A stretch of DNA of 64,000 bases from Brevipalpus yothersi (GCA_003956705.1 QZCP01000284.1:1-64000); one strand, 5' to 3'. Counted from the first letter of the stretch, positions 32,455 to 45,149 are shown. Translations and numbers: made by a program. Notes: generated from the sequence alone by a model not told the origin.

Positions 32455-34300
32455 GAGTGTGGTGTACTGTGATTGAGATTAGTTAAAACTTTTCGGATGG
32501 CAACGGGCGCTCCTTTATAGTGACGATAAGCATGGTTTGATCGCAGATCGTTAGAATGATCTGTCGAATATGTTCAAGTGAAGGGAACGATCGAGCGATT
32601 GTAATTGATAGTGAGTGGCAGCCGATAGTCTGTTTATGTTATACTCATCAGACAATTCTTTTTCTTTCATTTTAGCCAGCATTGAGAGGCAAGAAATTTT
32701 TGAATGGAAGAAAAAGAAATCACCAATTGAATATATCGATTAACCAAATGGTCTACACTATCATGCTGCACATTTGGGCAACCCTAAGAGCAGAACAAAA
32801 CTGGCCCTAATTTCCCTTTCCCCTTCCTTTCTCTCTCTCTCTCTCTTTCTCTCTTTCTTTTCCTCCCTCTTTCAGAGACAACTTACTCAATCGCCACTAA
32901 TCGTCCAAATTCGGAATCAAATAGGACCGGTAGCATTTTTGGTAAAACAATCAGAATCAGGTCAGGGCCTGCACTCGACTATCGGGTAAAGTTAATGTCC
33001 GCTATGGATTGGGTGAATAGGATGAACATCGTCAGATGAAAATAGTATCACTAATGAGTGAGCATTAATACTCGAGGAAATGAATTTTTATGTTTACGGA
33101 AGAAGAAGAATCATGTCCATTTGAGCGTGTGTGTATGTGGTGGAAATCGAAATTGGTTTTTCGAATTTTAAGAATGATCAAAAGTGAGTATGTTATCTCT
33201 TTGATATTTTCCAATCAATGATCACCCCCAGTATGGTTGAGCCGGTTGTTCATAAGCATTGGAAGCTGATGGAATTGATAGAGAGAAAAATTCGAAGCTA
33301 AGCAATAATAAGTGATGATAGAGAGGAGAAGATAGACAATTTTTAGTGGTGATGATGAATGAGCAATTGATAAGGACATTTTTTGCTACCATAGACAATC
33401 GATAATGGCTAGTCGCTGGGTACATGAAAAAAAGAGATGCAATAAGTCAATCAGATTGCGAAAAAAAGTGTGATTGGAGCTCATTATCTTCTGGACGCCA
33501 GTCACTGGTCAATTGATTGGAAGGTGACTATTTGGATTAAAATATTTGCTTCATACACACAAAATTCTTGAATTCTGGAGGATTGCACACAGATCATTTT
33601 CTCTTGATGGTCAAAAGTTTCAATGAGAATAGAATTCAAATTGTCTTTTGATAACAATATTCAACGGGATGACTGATTCGTTTAAATAACGGTAAAAGTG
33701 GGAGTAGAAAAAATATTTCGACATTTTAGCAATCAAATTTGCTTAGTATTGATGAAAAATATAAATAGAATATTTGGCGATCTATGATCTGATAATGAGG
33801 GGCATAAGTGATGACTATCATTCTGTTGTGTTGATTGAAATCAGTTGATTTCTCAGCAACGACAACTACAACAAGATGTATAAGTGTAATTATAAGTAGA
33901 TGTCATAACTTTGTTTTTAGCATACAGATAAATAAAGCGAAAGAACATAAATGAAGTGATCAGCAGACTAGCCAATATCGATGTGTGTATTAGTGGGTAA
34001 ATGAATATAAAGCATATATATCAGTCAAGGAAGGGGTTAATTTTTACATTCTTCCTAGCTAGTTAACCAACAGATAGTGAGAGTTATTTTCGGGTATCGA
34101 CAATCTATTCTACTTCAATTTTGATTCTTCACTGTATTCATACATATATATATATTTATATATATATATTGAAAATGTTCAAACAAACATAAAATCGATT
34201 CTCCTGAGTGATAAAAATGCCGGTAAGAGTATGTGAGAACGATCAAAGTGTGAACGAATGAACCAACGAGGCGGGAGGAAAAGTGAATACAATCGATGAA

Positions 34301-34365
<65 letters not shown>

Positions 34366-34372
34366 GGAAAAG
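34301..34372. repeat. (GA)n microsatellite
   Basis: GA run with a few GAAA interruptions, about 70 bp, followed within 200 bp by a CT-rich stretch (34507-34636), so the pair could fold back. Confidence 0.85.
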
Positions 34373-34804
34373 AAAGGGAACGATTGGGTCATAATCGATT
34401 GAAAGCATTCTCGACATCAAGATACTCTCGGATGAGCATGAAGTGAATCTGAAAATCGAGTAAAACAACCTGAAAAATGCCCTCGCCCCCTGAGCGCCCC
34501 TCTGTTTCTCTTACTTTTCTCTTTCTCCTCTCTCTCCTTTCTCTCTCCTCTCCTCTTTCTTCTTCTCTCTCCTCTCTCTCTCTCTCTCTCTTCTCTTTCT
34601 CTCTCTCTCCCCTTTCTTTCCTCTCTCTTTCATCGAGGAATACCTTCTTCTCTCCTCCCTCAATCCAACTCCCAACATTTTTTCCGACTCTCTCGATCAA
34701 AGAACCATTCGAGCAGCACATGTTTTCGAGTTCAGAACTACTTAAGAAAACTTTTACATCATTTACAGCTCATTTGATGGCGCGTCTTCGATCGAGGCGA
34801 AAAG

Positions 34805-37327
34805 ATGATCACCAGATTGAGTCTATTTGTGCTACTATTCGTCTTTTTGTTCATCATCATATCAGTGGATCATGTGAAGGCCGGCAAAAAAAAGGAAGGA
34901 TTAATAATTGTTCTATCAAACGGAGGATGTGGTGGTAATATTGTTGTGTCCACCGGTAAGGGTGGTAAAAAAGGTGGAGGTGGCCATAAGATTCTTGTCA
35001 AAGGCGGTCAAAGTGGTGGATGTGGTTGTGGTAAGTTTCTGATTAGACTCAAAAGTCACAAGTTTTGTCAACAATATTCGCCTTTCAAATCAAGTGAACA
35101 ACTATCAAAAGATTACATATATTTACAAATGTTCAGTGTGTGTGCGCGCCTAATGAGCAATCATCGACCGATTGTGTATGATTGTGTTGAAATTCTGGAC
35201 AACTTTCGTGATAAAACAATGTGATAAAATGAAAGAAAGAGAAAAAGAGAGAATGACAAAATTAATCCCTACTTTAGTTTCATTTCAAGTGAGAGGCAAT
35301 CGAACGATATCCAGGCAGTCGAGAAGAAAACTTTCCATCTTATAAGCTTGTCGAGCCAAGCTGATGAGAGAATGTAATCATAACCATACATGATTTATAT
35401 TTAGCGAAAATATCAATCAAGCCTGTCAGCCTCAGCTTGCCATCAAGTTCAAGAATAAGAGAGAGAAAATTGATAAGATTTTTGCAAAATATGCTCTCTC
35501 CACGATTCGTGCATATGTAAGCGATTTTCAAGTATAAAAGTAGTAGCAAAACGAGGAATGATCTGTAATAGAAACTGTTCGATGGGCGAAGATATTACAT
35601 GTTCGCGAAGTTGCATATTCATTTAACCATAAAGGCATAATGAGAGTAGGCAAATTTTGTTCGTAATAATATATCGATTAGAGAGAGAGAATAGAAGAAC
35701 AATTTCTGCCATGAGTAAGGTATATCTAATCGATTTGAAAGTGGATGATAAGAAACTGTATCTTCAAATTGTCAATATTTCCTTACCGAATTGAAAACTA
35801 ATCGAGCTTCATTTTTCACACACATTAACTCACACAGGTCATGGACATGAGGAATCAAGTGAAGTGGTTCCCGTTCCAATGCCGATGCCAATGCGTCATG
35901 GACATCGGATGATGGGTGATCCTATGCATGCTGGAACTCATCATATGCCAGTATTTGTTCCTCCAGGAATGCATTCATCATCATCAGACAATGATCATGA
36001 AGCCTCGGGATCATCACCAGAGGCATCACATGGAGACACCGGTTCCGATGATTCCAAGGGTGATGATTCAAAATCGAACAAGCCGAACGAAAACAATGTT
36101 CCCAGTAATGGTCATCAAAATCCGAATGTTGTAGCACCTCTATTTGTACCCCAATACGCAGTTCCACCACCATGGTGGACACAAGGTTCACCGGTGTTTG
36201 TGGATCCATCGACAAACAATATACCATCAAATGGATTTCAAGCCCATCAACACCAGGCACCAGGTCAACACCAGTCAGGACCGATTCATCAAGCGAGCCA
36301 GCAAGTACCTTTTGGAATGAGTAGTTTTGTGGATGGTAAAAATCCACAAGGATTTGCCAATAATCCTCCTCCACCATTCGGACCAGAAGGCTATCAAGAC
36401 ATGGCATGGGCCGGTACATCGGATGAACATCAAGTGAGACATCTGACAGTACCATCGCCCACATCATCACCGGCCGAAATGAGCAACAATGTTCCCAGCG
36501 ATCCACTTAAGCAAATGACATTTGATTGGAATAATTTGGCTATGAATCCATCGTTTGCCATGGATTTGGCACAAATCAATGCTAGTGATCCATTTAATGG
36601 CATCCAATTTCCTTTACCATCTTCGATGCCCACCTCAGCCACACAAACTGAATCACAAAACACACGAGCACCAACCAGAAATTATATTCAACCATTCCTC
36701 AGTTCGGTACAAAAATTCACCAAAAATTTGAGGCCACCACCGATGCCATCCCTATCTGCACTGGAACAAGGTTTGGCCAAACAGGGACAAAGAATAACTT
36801 CTGGTGTGAAAGAGGCTTACTCAATGATGAGTCCATCACACATTATACCAGTTGTGGTCAATTATACATCAAATTTGCCAATCACTATGCCTCGTCTTCC
36901 ATCTGTCAGTTTACCAAGCCTTTCAAATCTACCAAGTATTCCTATGCCCAATATACCTCGACCAAATTTACCATCTGTAAATCTTACAGCTCTATGGAAA
37001 GGCTTAGAATCGAATAGGAGTAGAAATTCCAATATTATTCAACCGGGTTCAAAGTATCTCAATAATATTCGAACAAGAATCAGACCAGTGGCTTTAAGTA
37101 TTTCTGGTATACACATGGCACCGATTTTAGAGAATATTTGGAAAAATGTAAGAAGAATGAGAACACCAAATCAAAGAGGTAGACGAAGAGGAGTCAAAAG
37201 AAATCAAGATGGAAGTCCAACAAATGATGCAATGATGCAACAATATCTGGAAACTATACTGAGTTCCAAATGGTGGGAATGGCCAAGTGGAAGCTTATTA
37301 GGTCCCAATTTAAACCAATATGGATGA
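34805..37327 (+). CDS. Secreted Gly/His/Pro-rich protein, 571 aa
   Basis: Two exons: 34805-35030 and 35838-37327, joined in phase 1. Residues 1-26 form a signal peptide. Exon 1 then encodes a glycine/cysteine module (GGCGGNIVVSTGKGGKKGGGG, ending GGCGCG) like those of secreted Gly-rich cuticle or silk-associated proteins. Exon 2 begins GHGHEESSEV and continues with Met/Pro and His-rich repeats (VPVPMPMPM), a disordered Ser/Asp/Asn segment, and a Pro/Gln-rich middle (QAHQHQAPGQHQ). A more structured C-terminal third contains Leu/Pro runs (MPRLPSVSLPSLSNLPSIPM) and a basic stretch (RRMRTPNQRGRRRG) before WWEWPSG. Function unknown; an extracellular matrix, cuticle or silk-type component is likely. 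There is no AATAAA close to the stop, so the 3' end is undefined. Confidence 0.8.
35031..35837 (+). other. Intron of the Gly/His/Pro-rich gene
   Basis: 807-nt intron with a GTAAGT donor and CACACAG acceptor, much longer than the 67-91 nt introns common here. It may hold regulatory DNA; no other feature is seen. Confidence 0.7.
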
Positions 37328-37632
37328 AATTCGTTTTGATGCTCACTGTATAAACTCAGCTGTATATTGTTGTTACATAAATTGTGTAAGAAAAATTTAT
37401 GCAAATAAGGGAAAAACATTCCCAAAATCATTATCGAAGGCCTCGTATTTGCTATGACAGACGCTTCCGAGGCGCTTTTAAACTAACAGCTTTTAAGTGG
37501 ATTCTAGTCCTTTTCGATCAAGAAACTGTCGAAAATACAACTTCTTGACAGCACAAGTGTGAGTAGAGTTGAGTTATAAGCAGACAATGAAAATGCAGTT
37601 CATTTCAATTCACAGAATCGTGATGAGAAGAG

Positions 37633-37824
37633 ATGACTGAACAAAAATTTCGTTCTAGATATAATCCCGAAGATGAGTTCATTTTGAGTCATTTCTTACA
37701 CTCATTGAATGGAGAAAACATGATCAAACTTTCTTACTGGGATGAGATCCTCCGATTGAATATGAAAAAGATAAATTTTTTCTTAGATTCGATTCGATAC
37801 GATACATCGAGGAAGGCCAACTAG
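37633..37824 (+). CDS. Small charged protein, Myb/SANT-like, 63 aa (candidate)
   Basis: A short frame with protein-like, charged composition: RYNPEDEFILSHFL, then NMIKLSYWDEIL. The acidic start, hydrophobic spacing and the Trp vaguely recall a Myb/Rap1-type helix bundle, but the domain would be incomplete. No promoter or splice partner is evident. It could be an exon of a longer gene or chance. It lies between two convergent genes. Confidence 0.3.
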   Translation: MTEQKFRSRYNPEDEFILSHFLHSLNGENMIKLSYWDEILRLNMKKINFFLDSIRYDTSRKAN

Positions 37825-38041
37825 TCAGAATTCAATAATAAAAATTGTTTAGATCATGCGAGAGATAGATATTTCAGAGAAAATTTCTAACAAATTTTCC
37901 AGAAGAAAAAGAGAAAATTCATGAAAAGAATGACTGATTACCAAGATCCATGTTAATGTGCCTCTTGATTACGTAAAGCACAATATAAGCAGACATTTGA
38001 TAGAGAACAATGATCGCCCAGATGAGAAACATAACATCCAA
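37825..38041. other. Convergent 3' region
   Basis: Short AT-rich stretch that should contain the 3' end of the RNF4-type gene. Nothing else is seen. Confidence 0.4.
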
Positions 38042-39114
38042 TCAGAAGAAAATAGGGTGAAATTGTTTCTGGCTCAACTTTTTTCTGCACTTGGGGCACA
38101 TCCTCTGGTTCTTAATTGCTTTTACTATACACTCTTTACAAAAAACATGACCACAAACGGTGCTCACAATTTGACCACCAGCCGATTGTATCTTTGGAAG
38201 AGAATATATTATATCAATTAATAAAAGGTCAATGATGTAATAATTGTTGCACACTTACAACTGATTCATCTTCTAAACAGATGGAACACTTGATAATCCT
38301 GGCATTTCCTTCGGGTGCTGGTGTTGGAGGTTTCTCAATAACATTACCATGGGTATTGAAAAACGGAATTGGACACCTAGTTAGCGGTCTGATGGTGATA
38401 AAGAGAGAGGGAGAGAGTAAAGAAAATAAAAATAATCCTCCAACGAAAAAATTTATCCCCAATAGAAGCCTCAACTTTGAAATAAACTTACATGCTTAAT
38501 TCTCTCAATTCAATTCTAGCACTAGTTGAGGGTGGTGGAGTGGCTGGAGATGGTGAATCACTTAGATCTACAATCACATCTTGTGATGAGCGTATGGGGG
38601 AAAATGTTTGAGGTCGAGAATATGGATTCATACGATGATCTCTTCTTCTACGCTTAATTGGTCTTTGACCAGTTCGAGTACTTTCATACTCAATAATCAT
38701 ATCACTTGCATCATCATCCGGTTCATCGGTTAAATCTACACAGGAAACTTCAGCGTTTGATGTGATAGTTGATTGTACATGGTCATCGGTCAAATCATTA
38801 CCAAATGGTACAATAGGCATACTGAGAAGACGACTATTATCATTACTATCACTGCCACCTCTATTACTGGACCTTTCACCATCAGTATCTCCGGCGGAAG
38901 GAGAGGATGATGTAGATGATGGTGGCGATGTTGATGATGGTGTTGCTGATGATGATGATAATATTTCAGGTCCACTTTGAGCGACCACAGATTCACCTGA
39001 ACCCATGTAAACCAGAAGCTTATGACGTGATCTTGATAATGAATTGGTTCCCTTCATCGATACAGTATATGAGTATGTGTATGGCACATTGATTATGGTC
39101 CAATCACAAATCAA
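38042..39114 (-). CDS. RNF4: SUMO-targeted ubiquitin E3 ligase, RNF4/degringolade type, 300 aa
   Basis: Exons 38492-39114, 38259-38388 and 38042-38191; 903 nt. Ubiquitinates poly-SUMO-conjugated proteins in the nucleus. The N-terminal half is disordered and Ser/Asp-rich, with SUMO-interaction motifs (VSCVDLTDEP, DMIIEYES, DVIVDLSDS) and a basic patch (RPIKRRRRDH), as in vertebrate RNF4. The C-terminus is a C3HC4 RING: KCSICLEDES, then STVCGHVFCKECI and MCPKCRKKL, closing with KQFHPIFF, which parallels the KRYHPIYI tail of RNF4. The true start may be Met20 (39057; MKGTNSL) rather than the first Met. Introns fall before and inside the RING. Confidence 0.9.
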
Positions 39115-40301
39115 AATCAGAAATCAAAACAAAAAAATCTTACAACCAGACAGAAATACACACACAACTTCAATGCTCTTAACCACTCTTATTCAACTGA
39201 GCAAGACTTGAATATTTTTTCTTTCCATCAAAAATAGAATGAATTAATCAAGTATTACACACATAAACACACACACTTTCTCTCTCTCTCTTATTTGAAC
39301 AACATACACATGAACAGAAAATCATCAAGTGACGAAACGGATGACCAAGATGAATATACACTAATCACCCAAGGGATCAATTTCAAGTAAATCCTTCTAC
39401 CAGATTTGGTTAATCATGAGTGTGTGTGTGTGATATGAATATTGAACCGGATAAGCACACAAAATACAACTAAATTTAATCAGATCTAGAATAAAGATCC
39501 AAAAAAATCTAGAGAAAAGAATCAAATTGCCAACCCAGAAGATCAAGTTAAACTTGGCCAAAAAAGAGAAACAAAACAATTCCTAATTCAGCCAATCAAA
39601 ACCCCGTCATTATTGTGTCGACCAATCAGAATGCAACCGATTGTGCTGCTCCCCAAAAAGTATACATTCAAATTAAATTGGCGCGAAAAGTGTGTGTGTG
39701 TGCATGAAGACATTGTCTAGTAGACATGAATGATGATTGATTATTAACAGATATGTGATGATCGATTGTTCGATATTAGCGAAACTAGTTGATAGGATAT
39801 CTTTTTTCTCTAGGAAAGTTTGTCATATTTTTGTATCACACGGAAAATGGGGAAGTTTTCCGAAATCACAAGAGAGTGATGAGAGAAAGTGATGATATAC
39901 ACATAACGTACACGAACGTATGTGTTCATACATGTACTAGGGAACTTAATATCATACAGATAGAGATGAGAGGTGAGATGTGGGAAAAGTATCAATTCTT
40001 ATTTAGATTGGTAGGGTGAGAAGAAAAATATTCTCTACAATAGTTTGGATTGTGTGGTAGGCGATGGACATTTGATGGGTCTTGAGTAGACTAATTATCG
40101 CCATTTCAATTGGTTATAAAAACTTATGTGGACTTCGATGAAGTTGTAAGCCTAATGGATGAGAACATCTAGTGTAGATGATGATGAGATGAATAGGAGA
40201 TGTGTGTGTGCTTCTAGAACAAGATAAATTATAGAGAGCAAAAAAAAATAAACAACTCCTGAGGGTGACACTGATTTGATTTTGGTGACAAAAATGAGAT
40301 A
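39115..40301. other. Intergenic; simple repeats only
   Basis: Lies upstream of the RNF4-type gene and downstream of POLR3D, both on the minus strand. Short CA/GT runs occur at about 39260-39290, 39420-39432 and 39690-39702. No gene recognised; the promoter of the RNF4-type gene should lie at the left end. Confidence 0.5.
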
Positions 40302-41419
40302 TTATGATCGTTCTAATTTAGGTATAATAGGCCTTGTAAAAACTCTTCTTGTTTTTTGATTCTCTTTCGTAGTCGAGATACGAGGTACAACAACTGCTGT
40401 ATCAGACAAATTGATTGATCCTAGAAAGGTTAAACCTCTGCCTTGATAAGCGACTAATTCTCTAGCTGATGAGGGCTTCTTATTTATACCAAAAGAAGCT
40501 TCCACATCATGTGATCTTTCCTCAGAAGAACTTGAATTTGCTGGGCAAATATCGTAACTTTTCCCATTGGAACGACTAACAATTTCAATTTTACCACTCT
40601 TCCAAACTCTCAATTTACCAATTGGACCATTAGATTTGGTTGGAAAGAACTTTGGTAACTGTAAGAATACAAGACCTTCACCCCCTTGGCTAGTAAGAAC
40701 AGAATCTACAGAAGGTTCAATGGTGGGTAAACTAGTTTCAAGTTCACACAAATTTTGCCAACCCTGAGGTAAAAGTTCTGGCTTATTTTTTCTTTCCTCC
40801 TCATTGTCAATAAAATCATCTCGTAATAGTTCTTCTTCGATTGCATCATCGACTGGAACTTTTTGTTCAACTACTGGTGGAGTCAAAACAACGGCTGGAC
40901 TCTTTGCAGGACCTTTTGATGCTGATGATGAACGAGCTGATCTAGAGGTAGCAGGTCTGTCGAAGGTATAATAAAATGGCAATTAATTAAGTGATTGAGA
41001 TTGAAGTAACATACACAAGAAGAGAAAAAAAAATGAACTCACTTGAGAGGTACTCCTGTGAATACAGTCGATTCTAATTGAACCAATTTTTTAGGTTTGT
41101 ACTTGTTTCCTTGTCTAGATGGTCGTCTCAATTTGGCATTAGTATTTCGTGGTGGAGTTTGTTTCATAATATCTGCTTTGTTAACACCATTGGTGTTAGC
41201 TTTACAAGTTTTAGATCTCTCTTGAGATTTAGATGCTAAATTTGGTTTAATAGGACTTCGTACCAATGAAGGATTGGTTTGAAATATGAGACTTGATTTG
41301 GTTAATGAATTCTTGAAAGAAGGTAATCGCTGATTGGGATCAGGTGGAAAACCAGATCTGGTCATGAGGCCTCTCGGTAATGATAAATTGGAGAATGATG
41401 ATGAACGACCTTCAGCCAT
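40302..41419 (-). CDS. POLR3D: RNA polymerase III subunit RPC4, 343 aa
   Basis: Two exons: 41043-41419 and 40302-40956; 1032 nt; intron 86 nt. A subunit of RNA polymerase III (TFIIF-like RPC4/RPC5 pair), needed for termination and reinitiation on tRNA and 5S genes. The N-terminal half is basic and disordered (KLRRPSRQGNKYKPKK). The conserved C-terminal block is clear: GLVFLQLPKFFP, then GPIGKLRVWKSGKIEIV, matching the FQLP and GKL-xRKSGK motifs of RPC4, and a final part with ELVAYQGRGLTFLGSINLSD. Shorter than human POLR3D (398 residues), mainly in the disordered part. Start chosen at the first Met of exon 1 (MAEGRSS). Confidence 0.88.
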
Positions 41420-43046
41420 GTTTACAGATGATTTTGATCGAAATTGTGGATGAATTGATGTGATAATACTTGTACAGATCTTTGGTCTTAACCGAATTAT
41501 GATGATGATTATGATGAGGAATCTGGTGATGAAGAATAGAAATCAAAATTGGATTGAATATCCATGAACATCAACTATCCAACTAATTCCCAGTGAAGAT
41601 AGATTCTCATAATCTGTAAACAATTCTCAACCAGAACAATATCTTACCACATTGAACAGCTCGTAGGCCAATTTTGTAAATTCAATTAGATAATCTTATC
41701 GTTCTTCAATGAATCAATAAAACAAACTTTTCTCATGGACACCAATTCCATATACTCTTGTGATCATCAATCAGGCCAATTTTCGTACACAATTCATATC
41801 GCATCTTCCAATATGGTTAGCCATCACATAAGTAAATGCAAAAAACATCGATTTTAAATCAAATTATATCAATTTAAATGCCCGATATTACAAACAAAAC
41901 AAAAACAACTGAACATCACACACAATTGATTCGCACAATTTAAATTAGGACATCACACAAAATCCAATGAAATCCATCAACATCACAATAGTCAATCCAT
42001 TTGCACATCAAAACAAGATCAAAAAGTTTCACCCGAAAACTCATCGATCAGATGAAAAAAATTAGTCAAACATTTTGCTGTCTGAGAATTTAAGGAATTT
42101 GTGTAAAAAGAATTGAATTACTCGCTCATGAAATTTTCATGATATTTCAAATTGACAACATAAACATGATGAAACTTCATTCTGACAGGTTGTCAACAGC
42201 AACCTGGAATAAGTATTGCCAAAAAGTGAGGCGCTTTTCACCGAAAAGTTTTTCGGGAATCTTTTTCGCAATGCTGTGTGTTTAGTTCTAAAAACTCCAT
42301 CATTTAACTAACTAAACGGATTAATCTTACATTGTAACATATATCTAACATTGGTTCCTTTTACGAGAGTGGTCATTTTGATACATAAAAAGTAAGTCAC
42401 CTTCAAAAAATTGATCGAAAAATATAACATTTAAACATTTTGCTCATTGACATTGAATGACACATCTTGAAGATCTTATGCTGTGTTGTGAACATGGAAG
42501 ATAGACAATGCTTCTCAAAATAATTCAAATTAATTGCCAAAAAGATGGAAAACTTTTGACGAATGACTATCACACACCTTAGAGAGAATGACTCGTGGGT
42601 GTTAATATTGAATGAACCAGCATTTCGAAATGAACATGAGATTTGATGACTCAGAGATGGAATGGTTCTGGGGTTCACATTTCATGAAATGTGGCGATTG
42701 TGGCCAACATGAAATTTTGGCAACCAGTAGCATAAAAAATAACAATTGAGAATTTAAGAGAGATGCTAATCCAAAAGAACCATAAATATCAGGATTATTG
42801 CGAACAAATCTTTCCGTACATGTGTCACCAGATGATGATCTAAATGATATTATTAACCAAATTATCCAGGACAGTACATCTTCGATGGTCACATTGAAGT
42901 ATTGTGCAATCAAAGATTAGCCCCATGATAATGATTGTTGTTTACTTCTCTCCTGTTGACCAGAGCCATCAATTAGCGTATCATTTTCATCATCTTGCAT
43001 CATATTTTCATTTTCTGTACCGAAAGCGAACGACGTCCAATCACCA
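41420..43046. other. Intergenic upstream of POLR3D
   Basis: AT-rich, and should include the POLR3D promoter. Two minus-strand frames (42602-42913 with a hydrophobic start, and 42917-43168) are open but overlap the plus-strand candidate at 43047 or lack start and splice support. I do not call them. Confidence 0.4.
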
Positions 43047-43229
43047 ATGGAGATGGAAATCAGTTTTAAATTTAAAGTGGAGCTTCCAGAAGACTTCATT
43101 TCAACACCTCCCACCACAAGAGACAAATATCGCCTCATCTTTCTCATACTTCTCCTTCTCCTCCTCATCCTACTGCTGGGCTACTTATTGTCCCAAATGC
43201 CACACAAAATTCCAAAACATGAATTATGA
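43047..43229 (+). CDS. Small single-pass membrane protein, 60 aa (candidate)
   Basis: A polar N-terminal half (MEMEISFKFKVELPEDF, then TTRDKYR) is followed by one strong hydrophobic segment of about 22 residues rich in Leu and Ile, and a short tail ending PKHEL. The layout is that of a small tail-anchored or type II membrane protein. The Leu run is encoded by CTC/CTT/CTG-type codons and could also arise from CT-rich simple sequence, so I keep confidence low. No family recognised. Confidence 0.4.
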   Translation: MEMEISFKFKVELPEDFISTPPTTRDKYRLIFLILLLLLLILLLGYLLSQMPHKIPKHEL

Positions 43230-43533
43230 ACTTCCATTCAACGTGAAACGGTGATGAAATTTAATGAGGAATGTGCGATAGCATGGGACGAATGGAACGT
43301 TTTTCATAAAACTATTCATCGATATTCTATTTATACTTCTAATTATACTCCTTGTCTTCCTCTAGAATTGATACGGAATTGAGACCAGATAGGTCAGATA
43401 GCCTTTTTAATTCTTTTTTTCATTCCCAATTTTTCCTTAACCCCTTTCCATCAAATGTATTAAATGCCACATGTATAGTTGATTAACTATTGTGAATAAT
43501 TGAATTCGATTGATGTAGGGGGATGGATGAGTG

Positions 43534-45149
43534 TTAGTGAGTTCGATTTATTTTTGAAAAATATGATGGACCAAAATTGCTCGGCAAAAAGGGTAACACT
43601 TGAACACCATACTTGAAAGTATACATTCGATACAGAGCTCGCATAGGTCGATATGCTTCCCTCAGATCATCAATTGAAAATTTAACATCCATTTCGCTTT
43701 CAAGTTCGGTGATTGCAAATTGGACAACAGCATCATTTTGGATTGGTGAAAGCGATTGGGTTGAATAGACTAGAGAACCGCCGACTTTTAGCAGTTGTAA
43801 TCCTTTTTTTAGTAGCATTCTCTGTCTCTCTGGTAGTCCAATTCGTTCATTAGCTCTTGAAACTTTGAAAATATTGTTCATATTATTCATCAATGATTCT
43901 CGATCTCTTGTGGATGGTACATGAAGTAGAATCTTATCGAAAGCAGGAGCACACTCAACGTCGTTAACACTGATGGTTTCCATGAACAGTTGACACTGTT
44001 TGGCAGCTGCTGGAGGTAGATAAGAGTCGAAAAAATTTTTCATCGTCATGAATTTAGTTGATGATTGATCACAACAGAACATTACGGATGGCATTTGTGA
44101 AAAAAGTGCAGCCAAAGCTTGACCTCCAGGAGCAGCACACAGATCAGCTACTTTATCTTGTGGCTTGATATTGAGAGTGATTAGAGGTAAAATATTGGCT
44201 CCATCCATTAGGAAGTAGTTATTTAACTTAGTTTCACCAGTGACTGTGGGTGATTCAAATTTCAATCGAGATCCTCGAGGGAAAGTGAATACTTTCGGAT
44301 GGCTAGGAAAAGTAAGATATGGTGCTTCGACTCTTTCGATTTCTGTTTCCACCTCATTGAGCTTAAATTCTGTACCTGGATCCAAGAGGGGCTTATTTTC
44401 CATGTAAATCATCTCTGAACATGGTATAAAATCGTACAAATCTACATCTTGATTATTTATATCCATAAAACCTTCCTTCAAACGCATAGACTCAATGTCA
44501 GTTTCGAAAAGTAATTGGAGACTTTCCGAATCAGTAGTACTACCAGCACCTATTTCAGCATCGCTAACATCGGAAACTTCCACATCGGACTGTATTTCTT
44601 CAGGTTTGACTCCTCTTTTTTCGGCAAGAATAGCCAATTTCTTCTCCCTAAAACAACAAAAAATATTAATTAATTATCTTTGAACATTCAAAATCATCGA
44701 TAACAGAAGTTAGTCTCGATTTGAATACATACTTTTTTTCGGCAAGAATTTTCTTTCGCAATTTGTGCCTTTCAACACGTCTGATTTGTTTTTGATAAAA
44801 TTCGCTCAATTCAATGGCACCTTGAATCTTGAGATTGGCGATCGTTTCATCCTCATCAACAAATGGATTAACAACAGCACACAATTTTTCATCATACTGA
44901 AGACCCAATCGAATTGATTGCCATCGTGCTTGATACACTTTCGAATAGAAACCATCAAAATGTTCCAATGCCAGATCAGTGGGAAGTTTTCTCTTGAGAA
45001 TCTCCATCTATACAACGGACAAACAAAAATTGACCATCAATCTACACAATCAATCGATAAATCATTCTACTTACATGATTAACATTTTTGATTTGGACAT
45101 GAAACAAGCAAGAACTTGGTAAAAGTCGTCTAGAAACACGAGGAAACAT
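43534..45149 (-). CDS. NSUN4: Mitochondrial NSUN4-like protein lacking catalytic cysteines, 487 aa
   Basis: Three exons: 45075-45149, 44733-45007 and 43534-44647; 1464 nt; introns 67 and 85 nt. NSUN4 methylates a cytosine of the mitochondrial small rRNA and, with MTERF4, helps assemble mitoribosomes. The first exon encodes a basic presequence (MFPRVSRRLLPSSCLF), a typical mitochondrial import signal. The Rossmann methyltransferase fold is recognisable from VADLCAAPGGQALAAL, NNIFKVSRANERIGLPERQ and GGSLVYSTQSLSPIQNDAVV. Both cysteines used by m5C methyltransferases are replaced: the PC motif reads HVPST (Ser362) and the TC motif reads YSTQS (Gln414). GGK of the SAM motif is GGQ. An enzymatically dead, structural paralog or ortholog is therefore likely. 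Confidence 0.85.

Larger units (their letters stand above)
30934..34804. other. Large intergenic region with GA/CT tracts
   Basis: About 3.9 kb with no gene I can support. It contains (GA)n-type tracts at 32352-32451 and 34301-34372, CT-rich runs at 32826-32875 and 34507-34636, and otherwise AT-rich DNA. It separates the divergently transcribed C3-like gene and the Gly/His-rich secreted protein gene, so it probably holds regulatory DNA for both. Confidence 0.5.

Noticed and set aside
42602..43168. Minus-strand gene between POLR3D and NSUN4 (frames 42602-42913 and 42917-43168)
   Set aside because: A stop separates the two frames. I found no splice pair that joins them, and the Arg-rich start is the complement of a CT-rich run.
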